A stretch of 64,000 nucleotides of DNA, from contig NC_079885.1 in the NCBI RefSeq assembly GCF_029227915.1, forward strand, positions 6,448,001 through 6,512,000, read 5' to 3'. The position numbers were made by a program, and so were the translations under genes. Each line of letters starts with the position of its first letter. The stretch's first letter is position 1. Below, piece after piece: positions 34,401 through 45,624 of this stretch. The notes under the pieces were generated by a model. It was not told the origin of the DNA, made no database searches, and was given only the letters and a program-made list of their open reading frames with translations. Source of the DNA: Hydractinia symbiolongicarpus. Its lineage: Eukaryota > Cnidaria > Hydrozoa > Anthoathecata > Hydractiniidae.

Positions 34401-36059
34401 CTAAATGCAAAAATATAGTTTTTGCCTCTTGACATCTACTGTCCTGCTTACACTGTTGTTAATTATACGTTTACCTTTGCCAGAATGTACTCTTATCTTT
34501 GCCATGTGAATGCAGGTTTTCCTTAAAGGTATCAAATAGTACCAAATGGTATTAGTTTTTTGATTTGTATGCATAAAATACCTTAAACTTGTTTTTTCAT
34601 GGCTTATAGTATTTACAAAATGTGTGTTAAAACGTACTCCTCTTGCCCACATCCTGCTTAAACTTTATTTGTGTAGGAATGAACAACTTGAGGTATAACA
34701 AATTACATAAACTCAACATTGAATACACTGGAAAAATAGTGAATTTATGCATGTTTGTGTATACAATGCGTTTTTTATTAGTTATATTGTACAAAGAAGA
34801 ATTTAATAATTTTGAGCAATGATGAAATAACGTCTCGTTCGTATGAAACACTAATGCTTATAAAATATTTTACTGAGCTCAAATACCTTTTAAGCTACTG
34901 TTATTCTCCACAGTCCGTATTTTGTATTTCAATGAACTCATAAATAGGTGCAGTTGAAAAAAAATATGCCTAGAACTTAATGTCAGAAACGTTACTGCCA
35001 ATAGACATTCAGATGAGAGATTACAGGGCATAATTTGTTAACTTTATCAAAAACATTCTTTTTTCTGATGTGTGAGTGTAAATCCTGAAATGTGTTAAAT
35101 AACTTATCAACTTATGTCATTTAAGGGCCTATAAAAACCAAATATTAAATTTAGTGACTTTTCAGTAACCATGTGTGTACAAATGTTTTTTCGTTAGTGA
35201 CAAATTACATGAATTGACAAATTACAAGGATTGACAATAATTTATTCGTTTGCAACAATTTTTCTGTCTGCTTAATTTTCGTTCTATCGATTTTTTCTCG
35301 CTTTATCGATTTTTTCTCGCTTTATCGATTTTTTTCTTGCTTTATCGATTTTTTTCTCGCTTTATTGTTTTTCATATCATTTGTTGAAAATCCTCTTAAT
35401 ATTTTTTTTTATTATTATCACCAGGAGATTTTGAACCAGTCCAATTTTCCATAAAACAAACCAATTTATGGCTTAGTAATAAACAAATTAATTTTGCATG
35501 CACAATTTCGTGTATTTTGCAAGGAGTGTTTAGCCTAACTGACAGGGTCATGACCTGTCACATTTTTAAATTACTTGAACTGAGCTTTTATCTGATGAGA
35601 AATCATGACTTTAAAGTATTTGTTTTCTTGAGAATATAAGTTCAAAAACATTTTTTACTTTTTATTTCTAAATAAGTTTGTATATTGGGCAATGATGAGA
35701 TAATAGTCTCGTTCGTATGATAGAATCGTGCTTACACATATACTATGCTGAGCTCAGTTAAATTTTATTTATTGTTCCGTTATACTTTTAAAAGGGAGTG
35801 AGTGAAATGTTTATTCGTTTATTTATTGTTTTTTTAGCCATCTGAACTTGCTGTTGCTGCCCAACTTCAAGGACCTGTTTTGCCTGTGATTCAAAGAAAG
35901 CCAGAAACAAAAGCACGTGCTATCACTGACGAAGAACGTAAAATCAGCGTTTTTCGCACAATGCGTGTTGCTCGTGCCAATGCTCGTTTGGTTGGTATTC
36001 GCGCGAAACGCGCTCGAGAGGCGGAAGCTGATGCTACTATGAAGGCTTCTAAAAAGTAA
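31430..36059 (+). CDS. RPL13: 60S ribosomal protein L13 (eL13)
   Basis: Two coding exons, 31430-31843 and 35838-36059, join in frame (414 + 222 nt) to 211 residues, the length of human RPL13. Diagnostic stretches are [67 protein letters not shown] in exon 1 and RAITDEER plus [18 protein letters not shown] in exon 2. It is a structural protein of the large ribosomal subunit. The donor is GAG/GTAAG and the acceptor TTTTTTTAG/CCA. An acceptor-like AACATAG lies only two bases before the ATG, so an upstream non-coding exon or a trans-spliced leader supplies the 5' end. AATAAA overlaps the stop at 36059-36064. The intron hosts three snoRNA genes. Confidence 0.95.
32883..33119 (-). mobile_element. 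RTE-like LINE 3' end fragment
   Basis: The - strand frame reads [29 protein letters not shown] and [20 protein letters not shown], the C-terminal end of RTE-type reverse transcriptase proteins. It ends in an (ATG)n tail (CATCATCATCATCATT on the + strand, from about 32886). The perfect palindrome CCATGCTAGCATGG lies just inside. Only the extreme 3' end is present, as in a 5'-truncated insertion. Confidence 0.65.
34008..34078 (+). ncRNA. C/D-box snoRNA, U30-like, copy 1
   Basis: Terminal stem TTGAGC/GCTCAA, C box ATGATGA (34015-34021) and D box CTGA (34069-34072), in the sense strand of an RPL13 intron as usual for intron-encoded snoRNAs. The guide GTCTCGTTCGT before a weak D' (ATGA) is complementary over 11 nt to the conserved 18S rRNA segment ACGAACGAGAC. 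By the fifth-base rule it would direct 2'-O-methylation of the A at the end of ACGAA, the site I recall for human SNORD30. Confidence 0.75.
34812..34882 (+). ncRNA. C/D-box snoRNA, U30-like, copy 2
   Basis: Nearly identical to copy 1: C box ATGATGA (34819-34825), D box CTGA (34873-34876), terminal stem TTGAGC/GCTCAA, same guide GTCTCGTTCGT and D'-like ATGA. Lies at the end of the second unit of the intron duplication, 804 bp after copy 1. Confidence 0.75.
35283..35370. repeat. Minisatellite, about 21-22 bp unit, four copies
   Basis: Unit CGCTTTATCGATTTTTTCT repeats about four times with small changes in T-run length, inside the RPL13 intron. Confidence 0.7.
35687..35756 (+). ncRNA. C/D-box snoRNA, U30-like, copy 3
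   Basis: More diverged third copy just before RPL13 exon 2 (about 80 nt upstream): C box ATGATGA (35692-35698), D box CTGA (35748-35751), short stem GGGC/GCTC, and the conserved guide AGTCTCGTTCGT with D'-like ATGA. The second half differs from copies 1 and 2, while the guide is unchanged, which points to selection on the guide. Confidence 0.7.
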
Positions 36060-36064
36060 ATAAA

Positions 36065-39000
36065 TATCGCTAATCAGCAAAAACTTGTTTTCTTTGTCTT
36101 TACCTTTTTTGTTTCGAGAATTGCTGGGTAAAAACGATCAAGAACTTTTGTGTTAAAATTCGCCACTTTTTTAGCACTTCAAATTTTCGCGCACCCGATA
36201 GTAACCAAATCTTTAAAAAAATAAAATTTATGTCGTTTGTATCGATAAGACTTAACTTCATGATTGTGTGACATGTGTTCCGGTAATTGAAATCTCCTTT
36301 TATTTTTTATAATATGGCGTCGCGTCTCTATAAACAAGAAACCGAACTGTTTTTAACATTCACACCAAGGCAGTAAATAAATTACTTAAAAAAAATAAAT
36401 AACCATCAAAAAATCGGTATAGACGGATACAGCGAATATTGATCGATACGGCGCCCTAATTAAATTTGTTGTTACTACTGCGGAACTCTCACTGCATTTT
36501 AAACAATGTTACCCACGGGGTGAGTGAATTAAGATTCTTGATGCATTAATCGATAAGCAACCCTTTTAAAAAAATTTTTTTTTGCATAATTATATAACCC
36601 TGACCCTAAAAACATTGATAACTATCATTACCCGGAGAAAAACCCTGAAACACTCCCCATAAGCTCAGAATTTAAAAACGCTGTATTATATCTAAATAAA
36701 TGTTGAAAAAATTAATCCTTAATTTTCATTATCCGGGCTGTTTTAGCCCATTAAAGTTCCGAGCAGAATTATGACGTGCGTGAAAGTCAAAATCGTTGCT
36801 AGCCACCAATGGGCTAGTGATAGATACAACCAAGAAAGTTTGTAAGGGATGTAATGATAATGAGACAATTAAATATATAAATAAAAATACTAATTATCAA
36901 GAAAGCGTTCAATTAATTATCCGTACTGTAATTTCAGATGTGTTCGGTGATAAGGCAAAATTACTTTCTTTCCAGCCCCGGTCTTACATTTTTTCGAATT
37001 AATACGAAAAAATTTAAGACTGACTGGGACCAGACCTGCGCGGTATGAAACTCCGTAATGGTTTAAGATCTTTATTTTATTAGCTCATGTATGTATATAC
37101 TTTCTATATACTTTTAAACGATAGGAACTTGTATATATAAACGAACTTGTATATATAAACGAAAAAAATACACACTACTACTACTACCATTTACTTTTAA
37201 CAGCTATGAAATGCTTATCATCCGATCATTCAGAAGCATGCTTTATAATTTTAGACCTCGGGTTGATATTTAAAATTTTATATATCTATAAGTTTATATA
37301 ATTTATACATTCGCTTTTGCGTCTAAGGAATTTCCAAAACCTGGAAATTTGATCACATATGTAATTAATAGTCAAGGATACCTTCAAATTCGAAATTCTG
37401 TCATTTTATCTAAATCTAAATGTGTCCTTTTTTAATCATCTACTACAATAACATTTGGTGTTTTTATTGTTCTTTGGTGCTACAAACATTTCTGGGAGAT
37501 TCGATTCCTTGAAACAGTAATGAATGCTGATTTTTGATTACTATTAATAAGAAAAAAGAAGAAAAAAAATTAGAATTGTTGCCATTTGCAGAGGATTTTT
37601 TCCTCGCAAACGAAGTGAGTTATGATTTACGCGAAATTCAAATCAAAATTGCAATTCGCGAATTTTTTGTTGCGTAAATTTCGCGAAAATTTCTGCCCGC
37701 GAAAGTTCCGGTCCGCGAAAGTTTTTGTCCGGACTAATTTGTCTTAATAATAATAAGCACATCGCTCGAGTGATATGCTTATCTTTATAAACAAAACTTT
37801 TAACTAATTATGTTTAAACATTCCAAAACAGAATTTTGAACTTTTTAGCATCTTAAAATTTAGTAGTTCTAAGTTGTTGCTAATTTATAGAGGGATTTTC
37901 AATGCTTAGACCTTCCGTGGACACCAGTGTGTGTGTGTGTCTCAGGGTTAAATAACAAAAATCATCAAAATTAAATGCAGTAACACAGAAAATTAGCCCA
38001 AAGCCAGCATGGAAGTTGGTTAAATTCGATTTATCTTCACTTTCCGTTCTCTCTGTATGTTTTTGTTCAATAAACTCTCAGTGACTGTCACTTAAACTTT
38101 TAAAGGATCAGTTTCTAGTGTGTTCAAACATTTTCTTCTATAGACTATGATTCATATTGCCCAATGTTTAGGAAGCGCTTCTGGCCGTGCTGTACGTTTG
38201 AGAAGTTTGCCGAAGCATTTTTAAAGTTGTTATGGGTGCATGGCCGGGCAACGCTGGATATGCGACTGAAGTGAAGTTCCGCCTTCAATAGCATCATTGA
38301 GTCCCCACGAATGAAAAAAAAAAATCGGGAAACTAAAGAAAAAAATAAGGATATCCGGTCCGCCAAAGGAAATTCTGTTTGCCTGTCTGACATTGAGAAA
38401 TGGAGTTTATTTATTCTAGACGAAGGTATTGTTGGATTTAAACATATCTTTTGTGTCTGTCAGATACTCTCCACAGATAAAAAAAATCAGGGGGTGGGGG
38501 TGAGGTTAGGTAATCAGGGGTTGGAAAAGGTATTGAAAGCAATAATTAGGAGGGGGGTTTGGGGTGGAATATAACAAAACATGGATAATTCGAGGAAAAA
38601 TCTCTTTTGGTTCCTTTCATCAGTAAAATGACACGTCACTTATTTTTTAAGGATCCTTATCTCTGTACTTCTGAAGCTGAAAGTGAATTAATTAAATGTA
38701 TTAAATGACTTTAAATACCAGGCAAGTTAATAATTTACCCTTACATGACAAACCACCCTTGCTTGGAGCTGACACGCAGCAGGGGTATATTCTGGGATTT
38801 TAACACCCCCCCTGGATTGCCTCAAAACGCAACCTCTTTAATAAATGTTCTAAAAAGATTTTTCCAGTGTTCTCAAAAAATTTTGCTTTGGATAAACTTA
38901 ATGGCACCCTGATAACGATGATGGTCCTGTAACTATTCGAAAACAATTTATCATTGTAATCTTAGGAGAATTAAACCATGGGCTTTTAACCATTAGAGGC

Positions 39001-39133
39001 TATTCATTGGAGTGTGATAGTGTACAACCAATCATAACGCTAACAATTTTTAATTAGTGGAAGGAAAAAGTTATGCATTGTCAGTAAGTTTATTGATAAA
39101 AAAATATTCCGTTCAAAAAAAATTTATTAAGTG
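36065..39133. other. Intergenic between RPL13 and Sox gene
   Basis: No gene supported. At 37620-37740 there are CGCGAA-rich repeats (GCGAAAATTTCTGCCCGCG type) resembling those around 54.9-55.9 kb. A short (GT)n run lies near 37930. A GC-richer patch at about 38160-38300 has broken frames without a clear family. Confidence 0.4.
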
Positions 39134-40246
39134 CTATGAGCATGTTACTGATTCATCTCCACTACCTATGACGTCCGCTATATCTGCCCATAACGTTGAT
39201 GTATCCCTCGCTTCGTCACATGACAAATGAAGAGGACTGTCAATTAATTGTTGAAGAAATTCAGGAAGCTCTTCGTCCAAAGTATGCTTTGAATAATCGT
39301 CTTTAGCACACAATGGTGGAGAGTACTGAAGTTCTATTGCGTCTTCTGAAAATGCTTCTAGAGTGTTCGTATTTGAGTCGTTACTATTCATGTTGGTCAG
39401 CATGGCTAACTCGTCTTCTAAAAACCTAAAGTTCTGCGGTAAAGGAGCGTCCTGCTCATTTGGTGGTGTTGTCTGAAAATTTGTCTCGATTGTTTTATAA
39501 AAATCAACTGATTCGTGACTATTCGAGACTGGATAATAATGGAAGGTCATACGCTCAATGTTTTTTCGCTGTTCTGTTTTTCCTTGGTAAATATGTTGTG
39601 ACGTCATAGCGCTTTCCAGTGTTTTGTTGGTTGAGTTTCTCCGCAAATCTTTTTTCATGAAGTATTGAGTGGCTTGTGTGCACTCTTTTTCGGTCTCCTC
39701 TTGTTCATTGAACGGATAAACTGCGTCGTCGGGATTCTTTGTATTTTCACAAGCGTTTCTCAAATAACCAAAGCTTTTCAAATCGCCTGCAAAAGGATGC
39801 GCTTGGCTTAACTGTCCAGATAGTATATTTTTCACATCAAAAAATGAACTGTGTAGTGCAGCAGCCACTTCTGGTGAGATAGTTCGGTGACATTTTTTAT
39901 CTCTTCTTTTCTTTGGAGCGTATCTATAATTCGGATATGTACGCATGTGGACGACTCTTAGCTTCTCAGCTCGTTCGACATACGGACGTTTGTCGAACGT
40001 GCTCATTGAATTCCAAGTCTTTCCAAGCAACTTACTGATTTCAGCATTATGCAAATGAGGATTTTCACTTGCGTATTTCCTCCTCATAATTTTTGCCCAC
40101 AACAAAAACGAATTCATCGGCCTTTTTACATCATCTTCATCTTCCATTTCGCATAAATATTGACTCGCTGCACCAGATGTGTTGGGGTGATTAAGTCCAT
40201 ATGAAGCTGGATAGTAGTGTAATACTTCGGAGAAGTTTCCTGCCAT
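39134..40246 (-). CDS. Sox-family HMG-box transcription factor (SoxF-like)
   Basis: An intronless 370-residue frame from ATG 40246 to TGA 39134-39136. The HMG box spans about residues 41-112, beginning KRPMNSFLLWAK, with NPHLHNAEISKLLGKTW in helix 2 and LRVVHMRTYPNYRY at the end, followed by a basic PKKRRDKK. The box binds AACAAT-type sites and bends DNA. The LRV-x-HM-x-x-x-PNY-x-Y ending is closest to SoxF/SoxE, with L and L where most Sox proteins have M and V in NAFMVW. Outside the box the protein is Ser/Thr/Asn-rich with an acidic C-terminal part (residues about 275-370) that may act in transactivation. Start choice is supported by the box lying 40 residues in. Subgroup assignment needs a tree. 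Confidence 0.85.
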   Translation of the reverse strand: MAGNFSEVLHYYPASYGLNHPNTSGAASQYLCEMEDEDDVKRPMNSFLLWAKIMRRKYASENPHLHNAEISKLLGKTWNSMSTFDKRPYVERAEKLRVVHMRTYPNYRYAPKKRRDKKCHRTISPEVAAALHSSFFDVKNILSGQLSQAHPFAGDLKSFGYLRNACENTKNPDDAVYPFNEQEETEKECTQATQYFMKKDLRRNSTNKTLESAMTSQHIYQGKTEQRKNIERMTFHYYPVSNSHESVDFYKTIETNFQTTPPNEQDAPLPQNFRFLEDELAMLTNMNSNDSNTNTLEAFSEDAIELQYSPPLCAKDDYSKHTLDEELPEFLQQLIDSPLHLSCDEARDTSTLWADIADVIGSGDESVTCS

Positions 40247-41695
40247 TTTCGATATGACTCGTACTTATGATGTCCAATCAAAAATGAGATTCTAAATATA
40301 GCTAGTTGCGTTTTATTTCAGTCGATTTAATCCCAGCATGCAATGCAGAAGAATTTATTTTTACATTACGCTCGCCAAGTACATTACCGTAAAGTAAACA
40401 CGAAAGATCAACTGCCGAACGCTAGAAGAACAGTTTGTCTCCTTTCTATTGACACAAGAAGAGAACAAAGGGAAGCTTTTAACACGCTATTGTGTTGTGA
40501 TTTTCATTTATTCCTGACGAGGGTTAAGTCAGCTTTTAACAACATTATTGACATTGTTTCGCCAACTAGATGCTTTTGTGAGACCGACATTTTTAAAGTG
40601 CAATAACTACTCAACAGATTTTCCACTTTAATACTTACTAATATGTGAACTAAATTACACGTTCTTGAGTTAGTCAACCTATTCTTAATACACGCGCGCA
40701 AAAAATTTACGTTTGTCAACTTTTGAATCGCGCTTTTATATGGTAATAAACATAGGAAGCTCTACCAAAGTTGGCACATTATACTGTACTGTCAATACCG
40801 TTATTAAAATAATGATGAACCAAATATGATTTGTTTATTTTTGCCATGGCTTATACACACAAGAATGTTTATGGAGAAGAATGACTTTCAGACAAATAAC
40901 ATGTCAACATTTCATCATTACAAGCTTATACGATGTGAGAATAAACGACTCAAAAATAGAAATAATTATAAAAAGTTTTTCCACTTCACGAGATGTTTGT
41001 TTTCTTATTTGACGTCAGTTCTTTACACATGTTTCAACTGTAAAAAGCGCCATATTTCTTTTTGATAAGCACTCGATCGTAGCAGATGTACGTTAGTTAT
41101 CCGGATGGGTATTTTTTCGTCTACCGCACGCACGGTGAAATTCGCGTTGATGGTTAATACGCGTATGCTGATTTTGCGTGTTTCGTTTTTGCGCACCACA
41201 AGTGGAACTATCTGTACAGTTTTAAGTTTCTTATAGGAAAATAACTGAAATGAAAAATAACTTGCAAAATCTTTTTTAAACAACTAATATATGGTTTCAA
41301 CGCATAAGCACCTTATTAAAAAAAAACATGCTTTTTTTGCGCGCAAACTTTTAACCACTTGAAAATGGTTATTTAAGAAAAAATTGCAAATTGTGTTATA
41401 ATTTTTAATAAAATTATTTCCCGCAGGCTTTAAATTCTTGCAGAAAAATTTCGCGCAAACAAGATATTTGCGCAAATTTCGCTATGAGTTAGGACTATTT
41501 TTTCACATGAGCATAATTTGTTTTTCTACTGATAATTGGTTCGTTTATAAACATCAACATGAGAACAGGACGTGCGAAAATAAGAACTAAAAAAATGAAA
41601 ACTTTGTTCGGATGTTAAAGTTGATGACGTAACTTGTTTTTATAAAAATAACAATAGGAAAGACTGCCATGTTTTCGTGATGAGTAAAAAAATTA
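40247..41695. other. Intergenic between Sox gene and CYTH gene
   Basis: Presumed 5' regulatory region of the Sox gene and 3' region of the CYTH gene. No open frame with a recognisable domain. No clear promoter elements could be assigned. Confidence 0.4.
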
Positions 41696-44600
41696 CTAAT
41701 TCTTCTCAAGGAAGTCTATATATGCGCCACATACGAGATTCGATTGTTTTACGTGAAGTTGTTGCATCAAATTCTTCCCAATTAGTTCTCCTTCTTCTAA
41801 AGATTGATCGTCCCTTAAACACACCTATAACGAGTAGGTTTATTATACAACGCCAGACATGTGTGTAGTGGATGTAGGTGGAAACTAAAAGTACAATGGT
41901 CATTAAAAACACATTTCCTAATCAAATATTAACTCAAATATTGACAATACAATTTTTTACTTCAAGCACGAAAGCGAACGATCATACCAGAAGTAGATCG
42001 TAACATACATTTTTACCGCAAAAAGGAAAAGTTTGGTGTTAGTCAAACAAAAATAAATAAAGACGGATTTCCTCTCTTCTTGACACTTGATACCTTAACG
42101 GTATTACCTCGAGTTCCATAAAATGACCAAGATCTTTTACTTCATCTACATGTATCCTCGTTTGACCAGACATATATAAAGTACGTTTCTTTTCTACTGT
42201 GCCTAAAAAAGAGTTAACAAACTACCGTTGCACAGAGGTATGCAGCAGACATGCAATCAGGACTACACATTTTTTACAAGAAACAGTAAAATCTAATCTG
42301 AGACAAGATGTTCTTATTTTGTTTTTTATAGTAAGAACACAACTTCAGAACTCACTCTTCATTATTTTGTTTTTTATAGTAAGAACACAACTTCAGAACT
42401 CACTCTTCATTATTTTGTTCTTATTTATACCTTTTCTTTCCTCGAAATTTCTATGAATTTTATGTTTGTTGCTAATGGAGCTTTATAATTGTGTTCATGA
42501 ACAATTAAGGCAGAGAAAACATGAACAATTAGGCAAAGAAAAAAAAACCCCGACCACAAGCAAACGTTAGCTTATGATCAGGTTTTTCTAAGTTGTGAAA
42601 ACTATTTCCTAAGACTTAAGCAGTTCTTATTTTTCAGTAAAATCAGAGGCTCATAAATAAAATTCTTTTTTTGGGCTAAAAATTATTTTTCGCTGTCTTT
42701 GATAATATAACAGACGTTTTTAGCTAACATGTACTTAGAAAATTCGCAACAGAAAAATATTGCTCAATCCCTGTCTTCTTATTTACTTAAAATGAGTTAC
42801 GTTTAGCTAACTTTTTTGTTGGCCACAACCTCGTCTCCAGGGCTATTCTAGGCTTTTGATAAGGTGATACTTAAACAACATATATTTACTGGTTGAAGAT
42901 CAATCAAGACCGTGTCAAAGGATCAAAGAAGTAGAAAGGCCCTGAGGGATTAAGTGGGCCAATTACTTCGCTAAAGCTTTTTGAATTCACAACTTTACAA
43001 CTTTTGGTCTAATTTCGTCCCCGGAGCTTCTTTCTAATTTCCGATATGCGTGATATTGTTAAGAAAAAAATCAATCCTGGGAACAGGGTTGATTTTACTT
43101 GTGACGTCATCGGAAGTAAATGGAATACCTCTAAGACTGTACGCTTGACTTAAAACTTCTCTCAAACTGTCCGGATTCTGTTAAAAGAAAAAACACATTA
43201 TGATATTACCCAAATTTGCGCGAGTTTCGACGTTTTAATGTTTTCGTTGTTCGCAATATCGTGATGGTTTTCAGATCAAAATTATAAAAAAAATTACAAG
43301 CGTAAGGAAAAAGAGGTCCTCTCTCTGTATCACTGGGAAGCGCTCAAAAAACAGAAATGATCGTTTCTCAAACATTTTAAGGTCTACAACAGACAACCAA
43401 CTGTAAATAACAAAATATTATAAAATAATGCAAAATTACTAAGCAACATTTTGAATAATTAAATCAATCCATTCGGTACGAGCTGTAGGATAAACTTGTC
43501 CTGGCTTGAACTCAATAGTTTGATACGTGGCCAAACTCAATAGTTTGATACGTGGCCAAACTCAATAACTTGATACGTGGCCAAACTCAATAGTTTGATA
43601 CACAACCAAATTCAATAGTCTGATGCGTGGCCAACCTCAATAGTTGGATACGCGGCCACACAAGTTAACATAGAATTAAAAAAACTCACGTCAGTCCAGT
43701 AGTGTGCATATTGTGATAGTTTAGGTCCTTCTTTGTCGGAGCGTTTGTAACTGATCAAGCGATTTTGTCCAGACTGTTTACGAAGCTAGAACGATATTTT
43801 TTAAAACTGGCAATTGATATAAAAAGAAGATCTTGTTAATTGATAACTACGCTACCATTAAGCTTGATTTCCATACATTTTAAGAGTAGGACAATATCTC
43901 TGGGCCCAGGCACTTATTAAATATTTTATCCTTCAAAAGTGGTGCGTTTTTGAGAGAACGCTTATTCGAAAGGGGCGCATATTTAAGAAGACGAGTCATT
44001 GAAGAAAAGTGTCCATTCAAGGAGGGATCAGGGGTGAGAAGTGGAGTGATTTATTCGACGAGCGGATGGCGATTTTCCCAGTATGCAACAACGACAAATG
44101 ATTTGTTGAAGACTTTGAAAGTTAAAATTAAAGGTGAAAACATCATTATAATACGATATTAGAACATGAATGGGAAAAATGTCCAATTATAGAAACTTAT
44201 AACACCAGCCCCCCACCCCCTCCCCCCCCCCTCCCCCCCTACAATTAGATAACTAAGAGTAACAAATGTTTTAAGATTAAAAATAACGAAAAAGAAACGG
44301 CTAAAAGTTTAGTGTATTATACAAAGAAAGTATCGTGTAGCTTGAGACACAGCCAAGTGGAGTAATCTCTTCAAAGAGATGACAAGGGTGTCTTGTTTCA
44401 CAGAGAGAATATTTTTGTTATCAATGAGCAAGTAGAATGGCGAGTTAACTCACTACACAGCAGTAAAAACTGAATCTTTTATGTCCTGTTGCTAAATTAT
44501 CTGGCTATTATTTTGTAGAGAGAAAGGTTTTTTTTAATGTATTTAAAGGCTTTCACAGTTGTCACGAAAACTATAAAAACAACTCACTGGCAACTAAAAA

Positions 44601-45624
44601 GCAACTTAAATGAGGCGAGTAAAAACAACTTAAGTGAAGTGAGTAAAAAAGAGCTCAGCGGAGATAAAACACTTTTTGATCACTCTGGCGTCACATGATT
44701 TCGCACTTTAAGCTAAAACTATTTCTTTATAACAATAAGTCGTCAAACCCAAAACAACGAAACAATTTAAACAATGCACTCAATTATTACAGCGCAAACC
44801 AACCTCATCCTCAGCCTTTTTCAGGCCGTCTAAATATATAAAGCTTAACAAGTCCTGGGGACGAGGTTGAGCACGAACAAAAATAAAAATCTATGTTTAC
44901 TGTGAAGCTAAATATTGGGTCGCATGACGAGCTAAAATTTCGCCTAAAGTAACTGCTATGCTTTTACGAGAATGTTTTCTACGATTAAAGGTTGTTATCC
45001 ACTTCAAGATTTCCCGCAGAACGGAAAGAAAGTCCTCATAACTACGGAAATACATACCTTCAAACGATATTCGCCATCTGTTTTAAAGAAGGTATCATGT
45101 TGATGTATGATTTCCGCTAAAAACAAATCGGTATGAGAAAAGAAAAGAAATTACAAATTAAAGTAGCCGACTGTGTGTGGTTAAGCGCAGATGACTTGCT
45201 TTTAAAAGTGAAGGGGCGATATATTGACTAAGGAAGACATGCCATAAAAAAATTTCAGTATTTAACATCATCAGATTAGCTAAAACGTTATTAAGATTTG
45301 GGAGAAAAATGATAATATTAACAAAATAATAAAAATATTAAAAAATCGACATTTGGCTCAGTAATTCTATAAGGGTTGTATTTTATACCATATCATATGT
45401 CATAGAAAACCGACCCCCATCACTTTTGAAAACAAATCAATCAATTTAGTAGTTGTTTCAACAAATGACTTTAAGAAAAATAGAACGCAGTCTTGTCTCT
45501 GCAATCATATATAAAACAACGTCAAAAGACGCAACAAACCTTTTGTATCACTGATACTTTCCGCTAACTTTTTAAATGATTCCAAATCATCCAATCTAGC
45601 TTTTACTTCGACGTTTCGCGGCAT
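41696..45624 (-). CDS. CYTH-domain protein (CyaB / thiamine-triphosphatase-like)
   Basis: Six exons with GT-AG introns: 45624-45540, 45116-45058, 43785-43690, 43177-43129, 42202-42108 and 41824-41696. Lengths (85, 59, 96, 49, 95, 129) sum to 171 codons with all phases agreeing, giving 170 residues. The product starts [11 protein letters not shown], has [59 protein letters not shown] and ends in AYIDFLEKN. These are CYTH tunnel-fold motifs: the N-terminal E-x-K, the R-L-K-L-R, the Y-K-R and the R-x-H-x-D-E-V ... E-x-E pairs that bind metal and triphosphate. Family members act on thiamine triphosphate, inorganic triphosphate or make cAMP; the substrate cannot be told. The first Glu of the classical ExExK is Asn here, as in CyaB-like proteins. 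Introns 2-4 hold minisatellites. Confidence 0.85.
42314..42420. repeat. 48-bp direct tandem repeat, about 2.2 copies
   Basis: The unit starting TTATTTTGTTTTTTATAGTA at 42314 recurs exactly at 42362, and a third partial copy follows. It lies in the CYTH gene intron between exons 5 and 4. Confidence 0.85.
43508..43665. repeat. 25-bp minisatellite, about six copies
   Basis: Units of AACTCAATAGTTTGATACGT plus GGCCA repeat head to tail about six times with increasing divergence toward the right. It lies in the CYTH gene intron between exons 4 and 3. Confidence 0.85.
43935..44060. repeat. Dispersed repeat with GCG-TTATT motifs
   Basis: Spaced motifs GCGTTTTTGAGAGAACGCTT, GGGGCGCATATTTAAG and similar recur in a pattern also seen, more decayed, near 8664-8710. 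Such arrays are typical of a MITE family in invertebrate genomes, but ends were not found. Confidence 0.3.
44205..44242. repeat. Poly-C tract (G-rich on - strand)
   Basis: Runs of 5-11 C separated by A or T over almost 40 bp. On the - strand (the sense strand of the CYTH gene) this is four or more G-runs, able to form a G-quadruplex in the intron RNA. Confidence 0.6.

Larger units (their letters stand above)
31844..35837 (+). other. RPL13 intron with a diverged tandem duplication
   Basis: Segment 33605-34260 and segment 34262-34960 are diverged copies: TTTGTGTTGAGAAGT, CATAGTGCATTA, GCCAGATTTCTGTCTCC, TTGCCCACATCCTGCTTAA, TAGGAATGAACAACTTGAG and a terminal snoRNA recur in the same order. Copy 2 has about 150 extra bases in its middle. 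A third snoRNA copy follows near 35.7 kb with less flanking similarity. An RTE-like LINE tail lies at 32883-33119 and a minisatellite at about 35280-35370. Confidence 0.75.

Noticed and set aside
43080-43128. Read-through of CYTH exon 4 to a stop
   Set aside because: The donor GTATTC after AGAG gives an exact in-phase join to the next motif-bearing exon; read-through would lose the second half of the domain.
43508-43665. CRISPR-like array
   Set aside because: Units are contiguous 25-bp tandem copies without unique spacers, in an animal intron; it is a minisatellite.
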